Source of the DNA: an uncultured Cellvibrio sp.
GTDB lineage: Bacteria; Pseudomonadota; Gammaproteobacteria; Pseudomonadales; Cellvibrionaceae
Direction: 5' to 3'
Assembly (NCBI GenBank): GCA_946482385.1
Contig: CAMLRI010000184.1
Location: forward strand, 1-5,493
Length of the DNA: 5,493 bases
The notes beneath the pieces were generated by a model. That model was not told the origin of the DNA. It made no database searches and worked only from the letters and a program-made list of their open reading frames with translations. This document shows positions 1 through 4,803 of this stretch, piece by piece (the first letter of the stretch is position 1; each line of letters opens with the position of its first letter). The position numbers and the translations under genes were made by a program.

Positions 1-247
1 CGGTGAGGCATTGATTATTGAGATGAACCTTACCGCTGCTGGGCACATCCAAACCGGCGAGAATACCCAGCAGGGTCGACTTGCCCGAACCTGATGCCCC
101 TGTGATCGCCAGGGATTCGCCGGCGTACACCTGTAAATCTATAGGTTGCAGAATTACCAACTCACCTTCGAGGGTGCTGACCTGTTTGGTAACGGCCTGG
201 GCTTGCACCATTACCGCCTGGGTTTGAACCATAGCAAGAGCTGACAT
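1..247 (-). CDS. ybbA: YbbA-type ABC transporter ATP-binding protein, N-terminal part (cut by window edge)
   Basis: The first 82 residues of an ABC ATPase are present; the gene continues past the left edge. The Walker A motif GASGSGKS lies at residues 50-57, followed by [15 protein letters not shown], which is typical of the LolD/YbbA/MacB group of ATPases that energise MacB-like permeases. Signature and Walker B motifs would lie outside the window. Divergent pairing with tesA matches the ybbA-tesA arrangement known from E. coli and pseudomonads, so YbbA is preferred over LolD; a YbbP-type permease is expected next, beyond the window (inference). The start is taken at ATG 247, with a weak AGG about 10 bases upstream. 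In-frame ATGs at residues 6 and 13 are alternatives, and the last would give an N-terminus closer to the usual family length. The extra N-terminal residues contain a 7-codon tandem repeat. The exact transported substrate is not known. Confidence 0.9.
   Translation of the reverse strand, partial: MSALAMVQTQAVMVQAQAVTKQVSTLEGELVILQPIDLQVYAGESLAITGASGSGKSTLLGILAGLDVPSSGKVHLNNQCLT
191..232 (-). repeat. Imperfect 21-bp tandem duplication at the YbbA N-terminus
   Basis: Two adjacent 21-bp units (191-211 and 212-232 on the plus strand) match at 17 of 21 bases and keep frame. They encode MVQTQAV followed by MVQAQAV, residues 6-19 of the predicted protein. Each unit begins with ATG, so the duplication also duplicates a potential start codon. 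It lies ahead of the conserved nucleotide-binding fold and probably has no effect on ATPase function. Confidence 0.75.
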
Positions 248-267
248 ATTGGGTTAACCTAAAAAAC

Positions 268-296
268 ATGAATGAAAAATATCTATGAATGAAAAA
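268..296. repeat. 12-bp direct repeat ATGAATGAAAAA, two copies on a 17-bp pitch
   Basis: ATGAATGAAAAA occurs exactly at 268-279 and again at 285-296, separated by 5 bp. The copies lie in the ybbA/tesA intergenic region. No gene explains them; they could be a slippage product or a repeated binding site. Confidence 0.6.
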
Positions 297-297
297 A

Positions 298-311
298 CTT
301 GTATCGACAAG
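298..311. promoter_or_regulatory. Inverted repeat CTTGT-N4-ACAAG, possible operator
   Basis: A perfect 5+5 bp inverted repeat with a 4-bp centre (ATCG) lies 35 bp upstream of the tesA start, next to the direct repeats. The arms are too short, and lack a following T-run, for a terminator, so a dimeric regulator site is the more natural reading. The regulator is unknown and chance is possible for so short a repeat. Confidence 0.3.
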
Positions 312-336
312 CTGGCAATTTTAGGGGATATCAACT

Positions 337-340
337 GGGG
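337..340 (+). promoter_or_regulatory. tesA ribosome binding site (decides the start)
   Basis: GGGG ends 6 bases before ATG 347. It supports this ATG over the in-frame TTG at 299, which has no purine-rich site and would place 16 residues ahead of the signal peptide. Confidence 0.6.
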
Positions 341-346
341 ATCACT

Positions 347-982
347 ATGCGCTTACTGAAACTTTACCTGTTTTTACTGCTGACATGTGTCACCAGTCTG
401 GCATCAGCCCAGGGCAAGGAGGCTCGCATCCTGCTGCTGGGCGACAGCCTGAGTGCAGCCTATGGTATTGATGTCGCCCAAGGCTGGGCCACTCACCTGC
501 AACAAGCCCTGCACCAACAGCAGGAAACGTTAAAAAAAGATTGGCAGATCATTAATGCCAGTGTGAGCGGTGAAACCAGCAGCGGTGGCAAGGCGCGCTT
601 GCCGGCACTGCTACAAGAGCACCAGCCACAAATTGTTATTTTGGAATTGGGCGGCAACGATGGCTTGCGCGGCCAGCCGCTTAAAATACTGCGCAGTAAC
701 CTCACCGACATGATTAGCCAAAGCCAGGCTGCCGGTGCCAAGGTAATTTTGCTAGGCATGCAAATTCCACCCAATTACGGCGCTCGCTATGCACGGCAAT
801 TCCAGCAACTGTATGTGGATATTGCACAACAGCAACAAGTCGCACTGGTGCCTTTTTTATTAGAAGGCATTGCCACCAAGCCAGAACTTATGCAGCGCGA
901 TGGCATACACCCAACGGCAGAAGCACAACCACTTATGGCGAAGAATGTGTTGCCGGTATTAATGCCCGCACTAACCGAATAA
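347..982 (+). CDS. tesA: TesA: periplasmic SGNH-family esterase / acyl-CoA thioesterase I / lysophospholipase L1
   Basis: The gene encodes a 211-residue protein with a Sec signal peptide (basic MRLLK, hydrophobic core at residues 6-19, likely cleavage after ASA at residue 21), so the mature enzyme is periplasmic. All SGNH blocks are intact: GDSLS with nucleophile Ser34, Gly75 in NASVSGETS, Asn104 in GGNDGLRG, and Asp185/His188 in DGIHP. The family hydrolyses thioesters, aryl esters and lysophospholipids; the E. coli enzyme was named thioesterase I, protease I and lysophospholipase L1. Length and motif spacing match E. coli TesA, including RLPALLQEHQP and the LGGNDGLRG strand. It diverges from ybbA, a common pairing, and converges on recJ with an 8-bp gap. 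The ATG is chosen because it has a Shine-Dalgarno and begins an intact signal peptide. The physiological substrate is not established. Confidence 0.95.
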   Translation: MRLLKLYLFLLLTCVTSLASAQGKEARILLLGDSLSAAYGIDVAQGWATHLQQALHQQQETLKKDWQIINASVSGETSSGGKARLPALLQEHQPQIVILELGGNDGLRGQPLKILRSNLTDMISQSQAAGAKVILLGMQIPPNYGARYARQFQQLYVDIAQQQQVALVPFLLEGIATKPELMQRDGIHPTAEAQPLMAKNVLPVLMPALTE

Positions 983-990
983 AACCAGGC

Positions 991-2721
991 TTACACTACT
1001 TCCACATAATCCACCAACAATTGCAGGTTGGTGTTGCCGCGAAATTCATTGATATCCAACTTGTACGCCAAGCGCACTTTTTCTGCTTGGGTATTGGGCC
1101 AGAGTTTGGGGTCGATATTAAAGGCGATGGCATCCACCAGCTGTTGGCCGCGCGCATCCAGTGCCAGCGTCATTTTTAAATGTTTTTCCCCCACCAGTTT
1201 TTGTTGCAGCAAATAAAATTCACCGTCGAACACCGGCTCGGGAAAATGCTGCCCCCAGGGGCCGGCTTCGCGCAGTTGCGCGGCGAGGTTGAGGGAAAAA
1301 TCCTGGGGCGATAATTCGCCATCGCTAACGATGACTGCCTGTAAATCGTCTGCTGTTAATTGGCGGCGCACTTCTGCATCAAATGCGGCCGCGAAAGCGG
1401 CGAATTTATCCCGCGCCAAACTCATGCCCGCCGCCATGGCGTGGCCGCCGAATTTTTGCAGCAAATCGGGATGGCGCGCCGCTACGGCATCCAGCGCATC
1501 GCGGATATGCAAACCGGGAATGGAGCGCGCCGAACCTTTAATCAGGTCGTCGCCGGCGTCGGCAAACACAATGGTGGGACGGTGGTAGCGGTCTTTGATG
1601 CGCGAGGCGAGTATGCCAATCACGCCCTGGTGCCAGGTGTCGTCGAACAAACACAGGCCCCAGGGCAGGGAATTTTCATCGGCGGCGAGCACTTTTTGCA
1701 GCATGCCCAGGGCTTCCTGCTGCATGCCGCTTTCGATGGCTTTGCGGTCGCGGTTGAGTTCATCCAATTGCGCGGCCATTTCCCGCGCTAAGGGCTGGCT
1801 GCTGCACAGCAAACACTGGATGCCGAGGGACATATCGTCCAAGCGCCCGGCCGCATTCAGGCGCGGGCCTACGGCAAACCCCAAATCGCTGGCCACCAAC
1901 CGCTGGGACTGGCGCCCCGCCACTTCCAGCAGCGCCATAATGCCGGGGCGCGCGGCACCGGCGCGCATGCGCGCCAAGCCCTGGTGCACCAGGATGCGGT
2001 TGTTGTAATCCAGGGGCACCACATCGGCCACAGTGCCCAGAGCTACCAGGTCGAGATAGCTGGCCATATTGGGTTCGGCGATGCCGCTTTCGGCAAACCA
2101 ACCCATATCGCGCAGGGCGCCGCGCAGGGCATTCATCACATAGAAAATCACCCCTACCCCGGCCAGGTTTTTACTGGGAAAGGGGCAGCCGGGTTGGTTG
2201 GGGTTGACTATGGCATCGGCCTCCGGCAATTGGGCGCCGGGCAAATGGTGGTCGGTGACTATCACCGCTATCCCCAGATCCCGCGCTGCCGCAACCCCTT
2301 CCATACTGGAGATGCCGTTATCCACGGTGATGATGACATCCGGCTGCTGGGCGGCGGCCACGGCGACAATTTCCGGGGTGAGGCCATAGCCGTATTCAAA
2401 GCGGTTGGGCACCAGGAAATCCACCTGCGGCAGCCCCATGGCGCGCAGCGCCAGCACCGCCAGGGCACTGCTGGTGGCGCCATCGGCATCGAAGTCGCCC
2501 ACAATCATCACCCGCGCTTGCGCCACTACGGCATCCACCAGAATACCTACAGCCTCTTCCAGCCCCTTGAAATTGGGCTTGAGCAAATTGGCCAGAGCGT
2601 ATTGCAGCTCCGCCTCCTGGCCTACCCCGCGGGCGGCATAAATACGCTGCAACAATGGGTGCAGCTGGGGGGCGAAGTTGGCGGCGGAATCCAGGGGGCG
2701 GCGGCGGATGGTTTTTTGCAT
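991..2721 (-). CDS. recJ: RecJ: single-stranded-DNA-specific 5'-3' exonuclease
   Basis: This 576-residue protein is the usual length for RecJ (E. coli 577). It degrades ssDNA 5' to 3' in the RecF recombination, mismatch repair and base excision repair pathways, in the cytoplasm. The DHH-superfamily metal-binding motifs are complete: GDFDADGATS from residue 75, VDNGIS from 133, TDHHLPG from 156, DLVALGTVADVVPL from 224, and GPRLNAAGR from 285. The DHHA1 half follows with WHQGVIGILASRIK from 363 and FGGHAMAAG near 424-432. A C-terminal OB-fold region ends with LAYKLDINEFRGN. The ATG at 2721 is preferred because MQKTIRRRP aligns with the start of E. coli RecJ. An upstream in-frame TTG at 2739 would add six residues and would sit only about 8 bases from the predicted transcription start. 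The Shine-Dalgarno is weak (GAGAG, 11 bases away). The 3' end faces tesA with no visible terminator between them. Confidence 0.97.
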   Translation of the reverse strand: MQKTIRRRPLDSAANFAPQLHPLLQRIYAARGVGQEAELQYALANLLKPNFKGLEEAVGILVDAVVAQARVMIVGDFDADGATSSALAVLALRAMGLPQVDFLVPNRFEYGYGLTPEIVAVAAAQQPDVIITVDNGISSMEGVAAARDLGIAVIVTDHHLPGAQLPEADAIVNPNQPGCPFPSKNLAGVGVIFYVMNALRGALRDMGWFAESGIAEPNMASYLDLVALGTVADVVPLDYNNRILVHQGLARMRAGAARPGIMALLEVAGRQSQRLVASDLGFAVGPRLNAAGRLDDMSLGIQCLLCSSQPLAREMAAQLDELNRDRKAIESGMQQEALGMLQKVLAADENSLPWGLCLFDDTWHQGVIGILASRIKDRYHRPTIVFADAGDDLIKGSARSIPGLHIRDALDAVAARHPDLLQKFGGHAMAAGMSLARDKFAAFAAAFDAEVRRQLTADDLQAVIVSDGELSPQDFSLNLAAQLREAGPWGQHFPEPVFDGEFYLLQQKLVGEKHLKMTLALDARGQQLVDAIAFNIDPKLWPNTQAEKVRLAYKLDINEFRGNTNLQLLVDYVEVV

Positions 2722-2753
2722 GGCGGGAATAACTCTCAATCGACAAGCCGCGC

Positions 2754-2759
2754 AGTATA
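2754..2759 (-). promoter_or_regulatory. Candidate recJ promoter (-10 box TATACT)
   Basis: On the minus strand TATACT is followed by GCGCGG, giving a predicted transcription start near 2747 and a leader of about 26 bases to ATG 2721. No good -35 lies 16-18 bases upstream, so this may be a weak or activator-dependent promoter. It sits downstream of the pectate lyase terminator, so recJ can be transcribed independently of that gene. Confidence 0.4.
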
Positions 2760-2791
2760 CCCGCCCACCCCAAAAGAGGTTTACGGAAAAG

Positions 2792-2816
2792 AAAAAAGCC
2801 GGGCAACGCCCGGCTT
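2792..2816 (-). terminator. Rho-independent terminator of the pectate lyase gene
   Basis: A perfect 9-bp stem (AAGCCGGGC at 2796-2804, GCCCGGCTT at 2808-2816) has a 3-base loop. On the minus strand it is followed by a run of T (complement of A 2792-2797). It lies about 27 bp past the pectate lyase stop codon and upstream of the recJ promoter, so it separates the two genes. In the plus direction the T-run is only two bases, so it acts chiefly on the minus strand. Confidence 0.93.
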
Positions 2817-2843
2817 AACCAAGAAATCCCTGCGTCAGCTGCC

Positions 2844-4025
2844 TTAGAGCTTGCTCACATCCGAGGTGGATACATCACAGCTGGCGGTGTTCCAGTATTC
2901 GCCGTACTTGGTGGATGAGCTACCACTTTGTACGCCTTGGAACTCCTCACACACAGGGGGCTTACCCAGGCTGTAATTTTGGATTTTCAAACGGCGAATA
3001 GTAGCGCGATCGCCAAAGTTGCGGTTGGCGCCAGCAATACTGCCGATGCTGCCGCTGATATTGACATCATACGCCAGCAGATAACGTGGGCCGCCATTGC
3101 TCGAGCAGTTGCCACAGGAGCGCCACAGCTTGCCGTTGGTGCCCGTAGCGGTAAAACCGCCAGCGACAATGGTGGTGCTGTTTTTGGAGTTGTGCTGGAA
3201 GATTTTATCGGGCGTGCCGCCATAGCCACTGCCCGATGCGTTGTAAGCAGAGCCGCCGACAATCGTCATGGTGCCGCCTTCGGATTTGTTGGTGGCTGCA
3301 TCTTCACAGATATCATTCCACACCACATTTGCCAGGGTGCAGTTGCCATTGTTGCAGTGGATGCCGTCGGAACCGCCGCTGGCCGACAGCTTCACATTGC
3401 GGATGGACGAGTTCTTCAGGGTGAGCACCGCCGGTTGGGTTTCACTGCCACCGGAACAGCTAAGGCCGATGGTTTTACCGCCGCAATCGACAAACTTGTT
3501 GGTTAGGGTTGCGCCCGCCACACACTCGCTGGCACTGCCGACTTTTTGGAAAGTCCACTGCTGGCCTGCGCCGCCCCAGTAGGTATACATACGCACATCG
3601 GCACCGGCGTACATGCTCATTTGCCACACATCCAGGGCACGGCCACCCACCTTGTTGGTGATGGAGTAGTAATCGCCGCCGGCAGAGTTGATGTACCAGC
3701 GCTGGTTATTAGCGCCGGTGTAAGTCCATTGGCGAACCTCTGCGCCGTCGTTGGGGTTCCACTCCCAGAGGTCGAGGGCTTTGCCACTGTGTACGGCGCG
3801 AATGGAGTAGGTGCCATCGCTCAGGGCAGTCACATCAAACTGCTGGTTAGTGCCGCCCAGGGTGAACCACTGCATGACATCGGCGCCATCGGCGGTGCTG
3901 AAATTGGCAACATCTATAGCGTTGCCATTGAGTTTGGACACTATCACATAGCGCCCGGACGAGAGTGCGGCGAAACTGCTGGCACTAAAGGCCAATAGCG
4001 CCATAACAGCGAAGAAACGTTTCAT
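2844..4025 (-). CDS. Secreted pectate lyase: CBM13 (ricin B-type) plus family PL3 catalytic domain
   Basis: This 393-residue exported protein should cleave polygalacturonate in pectin by beta-elimination, a calcium-dependent reaction in PL3. A signal peptide (MKRFF, then a hydrophobic stretch, cleavage near residue 19 or 20) is followed by a ricin-type beta-trefoil (about 22-161) with three repeats ending NQQF, NQRW and GQQW. A PL3 domain follows from about 165. PL3 hallmarks are GSDGIHC (Asp220), NDICEDAATNK (Asp238, Glu241, Asp242, Lys247), DKIFQHN (Lys274) and GKLWRSCGNC (Lys299, Arg302). From memory of the Bacillus Pel-15 enzyme, these match its calcium-binding and catalytic acidic, Lys and Arg residues in order and mostly in spacing. 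All ten cysteines lie in the PL3 part, which fits disulfides in an exported enzyme. There is almost no linker between the modules. The start ATG has GGAG 8 bases upstream. The gene has its own promoter and terminator and sits alone between core genes, so it looks like an accessory insertion (inference). Confidence 0.93.
   Translation of the reverse strand: MKRFFAVMALLAFSASSFAALSSGRYVIVSKLNGNAIDVANFSTADGADVMQWFTLGGTNQQFDVTALSDGTYSIRAVHSGKALDLWEWNPNDGAEVRQWTYTGANNQRWYINSAGGDYYSITNKVGGRALDVWQMSMYAGADVRMYTYWGGAGQQWTFQKVGSASECVAGATLTNKFVDCGGKTIGLSCSGGSETQPAVLTLKNSSIRNVKLSASGGSDGIHCNNGNCTLANVVWNDICEDAATNKSEGGTMTIVGGSAYNASGSGYGGTPDKIFQHNSKNSTTIVAGGFTATGTNGKLWRSCGNCSSNGGPRYLLAYDVNISGSIGSIAGANRNFGDRATIRRLKIQNYSLGKPPVCEEFQGVQSGSSSTKYGEYWNTASCDVSTSDVSKL
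2847..3533 (-). other. PL3 pectate lyase catalytic domain
   Basis: Residues 165-393 form the catalytic module, a single-stranded right-handed beta-helix in this family. It holds all ten cysteines (168, 181, 190, 224, 229, 240, 304, 307, 359, 383) and the conserved acidic and basic residues listed for the parent gene. The stretch between the acidic cluster and Lys274 is Gly/Ser-rich and appears about nine residues longer than my recollection of the Bacillus Pel-15 spacing. Confidence 0.88.
3543..3962 (-). other. CBM13 / ricin B-type beta-trefoil module (internal triple repeat)
   Basis: Residues 22-161 of the pectate lyase consist of three repeats of about 45 residues. The aligned cores are AIDVANFSTADGADVMQW, ALDLWEWNPNDGAEVRQW and ALDVWQMSMYAGADVRMY, each followed by a Q-x-W/F element (NQQF, NQRW, GQQW). 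This is the lectin-like fold that binds sugars in many secreted polysaccharide-degrading enzymes. The ligand here cannot be read from sequence. The first lobe has Phe in place of the QxW tryptophan, and the third has Gly in place of the Asn before it. Confidence 0.88.
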
Positions 4026-4033
4026 TGTTCGAT

Positions 4034-4037
4034 CTCC
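4034..4037 (-). promoter_or_regulatory. Ribosome binding site of the pectate lyase gene
   Basis: GGAG on the minus strand lies 8 bases from ATG 4025, a near-ideal Shine-Dalgarno that supports this start. Confidence 0.75.
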
Positions 4038-4113
4038 AGATTTTTATGCTTATTCGAGAAAAGGGTGAGAAAACCCGGGAGCAGCGCAGGGAGCACTTGG
4101 ATCGACCGAAATT

Positions 4114-4142
4114 ATTATAAATATTATTATATTTTTTGCCGA
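4114..4142 (-). promoter_or_regulatory. Pectate lyase promoter with two TATAAT boxes
   Basis: The minus strand has a perfect TATAAT at 4119-4114, with TCGGCA (4 of 6 to the -35 consensus) at 4142-4137 and a 17-base spacer. Transcription would start near 4107 and leave a leader of about 80 bases. A second perfect TATAAT lies 12 bp upstream (4131-4126), with a poorer -35 (TTTACT, 16-base spacer) that overlaps the T-run of the yaeQ terminator. The segment 4111-4137 is almost pure A/T in otherwise GC-rich DNA. Around the predicted start lies an imperfect palindrome centred on TCGA (4097-4110), a possible operator. Confidence 0.6.
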
Positions 4143-4150
4143 CAATAAGT

Positions 4151-4186
4151 AAAAAAGCCGGGCTTGTAAAGTCAGGCCCGGCTTTT
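4151..4186 (-). terminator. Rho-independent terminator of yaeQ
   Basis: An 11-bp perfect stem (AAAAGCCGGGC at 4153-4163, GCCCGGCTTTT at 4176-4186) can extend by three more pairs, one of them G-U, to leave a 6-base loop. On the minus strand it runs into TTTTTT (complement of 4151-4156), 33 bp past the yaeQ stop. The plus direction also has TTTT after the stem, so it may work both ways, although no plus-strand gene ends here. Confidence 0.93.
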
Positions 4187-4218
4187 AGCGGTTAACTTGT
4201 CACCCAAGTCTGCAAAAG

Positions 4219-4758
4219 TTACAGATTATTCATATCGCCCAGGGACAAGGTGTAGGTGGCGTCGCCCGCCGACACATAGGCCAGGCCTTCGGTAATCGAC
4301 ACCGAGAGGTTCATGGTTTTTTCGATACAGGCGCAGGCCGCCTGGAGCTCATCGGCGGCGAAATACTGGATGCTTACCTTGGGCAGGGCCTGGATGGCGG
4401 CGGCGTTGTTTTTCCACCAGATTTCCAACCCGCGGCCATAGGCAAACACCCGCACCGCCTGGGATTGGCTGCTGGCTTTTTTCAGGCGATCCGGCGCTGG
4501 CTGGCCCACTTCGATCCATTCGAGGATGCGGCCATCGTCGTGGATGTGCCACAAATCCGGCTCGTCCACACTGGAAAGGCCCCGGGTAAAACGTAAGTTT
4601 TCCGCGGCGCAGTAACAAAAGGCTAGAATGCGCACCAGCATCCGCTCGTGGGTTTCCGAGGGGTGCAGGGCGATGGTGAGGGCGTAGTCGCCGTACACCT
4701 GGCGATCCATATCGGCCAATTGGATATTGGCTTTATAAACAGTGGCTTTTTCGGCCAT
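4219..4758 (-). CDS. yaeQ: YaeQ family protein (PD-(D/E)XK nuclease-like fold, function unsettled)
   Basis: A 179-residue cytoplasmic protein, close to the E. coli YaeQ length (about 180). Recognisable conserved blocks are KATVYKA at the N-terminus, LHPSETHERMLVRILAF (31-47), LRFTRGLSSVDEPDLW (55-70), LEWIEVGQP (79-87, with Glu83) and RLKKAS (91-96). The D-E-P...E-x-G-x-P...K arrangement corresponds to the PD-(D/E)XK-like fold reported for this family. Its role is unclear: it was first linked to suppression of loss of the elongation factor RfaH, and the nuclease-like residues suggest nucleic acid binding or cleavage. The ATG is supported by GAGAG 6 bases upstream. The gene is divergent from the pseudouridine synthase across 45 bp and ends at its own strong terminator, so it is probably monocistronic. 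Confidence 0.95.
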   Translation of the reverse strand: MAEKATVYKANIQLADMDRQVYGDYALTIALHPSETHERMLVRILAFCYCAAENLRFTRGLSSVDEPDLWHIHDDGRILEWIEVGQPAPDRLKKASSQSQAVRVFAYGRGLEIWWKNNAAAIQALPKVSIQYFAADELQAACACIEKTMNLSVSITEGLAYVSAGDATYTLSLGDMNNL

Positions 4759-4792
4759 GGCTGGCTCTCATCCGCGTAATAAACAGGGGCGC

Positions 4793-4798
4793 ATCTTA
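4793..4798 (-). promoter_or_regulatory. Candidate yaeQ promoter (-10 box TAAGAT)
   Basis: TAAGAT followed by GCGCCCC on the minus strand would start transcription near 4786, giving a leader of about 28 bases, the same geometry as the candidate recJ promoter. No convincing -35 is seen 16-18 bases upstream. The box overlaps the space just before the divergent gene's start codon, so the two promoters would be physically interleaved in 45 bp. Confidence 0.3.
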
Positions 4799-4803
4799 CA
4801 CAA

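Larger units (their letters stand above)
248..346. promoter_or_regulatory. Divergent ybbA/tesA control region
   Basis: These 99 bp separate two divergent genes and must hold promoters for both unless one is transcribed from inside the other. The centre (261-300) is strongly A/T-biased compared with the flanking genes. I could not find a well-spaced -35/-10 pair for either direction. The best minus-strand candidate is a TTGTCG with a TAGATA about 19 bases downstream, which is weak. The region contains a 12-bp direct repeat and a 5+5 inverted repeat, listed separately, that could be regulator contacts. Confidence 0.4.

Noticed and set aside
299..346. TTG 299 as the tesA start
   Set aside because: It would put 16 residues before the signal peptide and has no Shine-Dalgarno; ATG 347 has GGGG 6 bases upstream and starts the signal peptide.
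377..388. Possible lipobox (LLTC, Cys14) in TesA
   Set aside because: Thr at the -1 position is unfavourable and a good signal peptidase I site (ASA, residue 21) lies further on, so a soluble periplasmic enzyme is more likely.
303..2748. ATCGACAAGC shared by the tesA upstream region (303-312) and the recJ upstream region (2739-2748)
   Set aside because: A 10-base match is expected many times by chance in a window this size, and the two copies are not equivalently placed relative to their genes.
1984..2847. Long plus-strand open frame (287 codons) opposite recJ
   Set aside because: It lies antisense to recJ, whose full-length protein has all family motifs. The translation has no recognisable domain and is rich in His, Gly and Gln as expected from a shadow of GC-rich coding DNA.
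2928..3998. Plus-strand open frames opposite the pectate lyase (2928-3506 and 3546-3998)
   Set aside because: Both are antisense shadows of the CBM13-PL3 gene, Ala/Val/Gly-rich, with no ribosome binding site or domain.
2844..4025. Pectate lyase as part of an operon with recJ or yaeQ
   Set aside because: Strong minus-strand terminators lie on both sides (4151-4186 and 2792-2816), and promoter candidates follow each of them.
4063..4076. Small hairpin GGGT/ACCC in the pectate lyase leader
   Set aside because: Only four base pairs with a six-base loop; too weak to call a riboswitch or attenuator.
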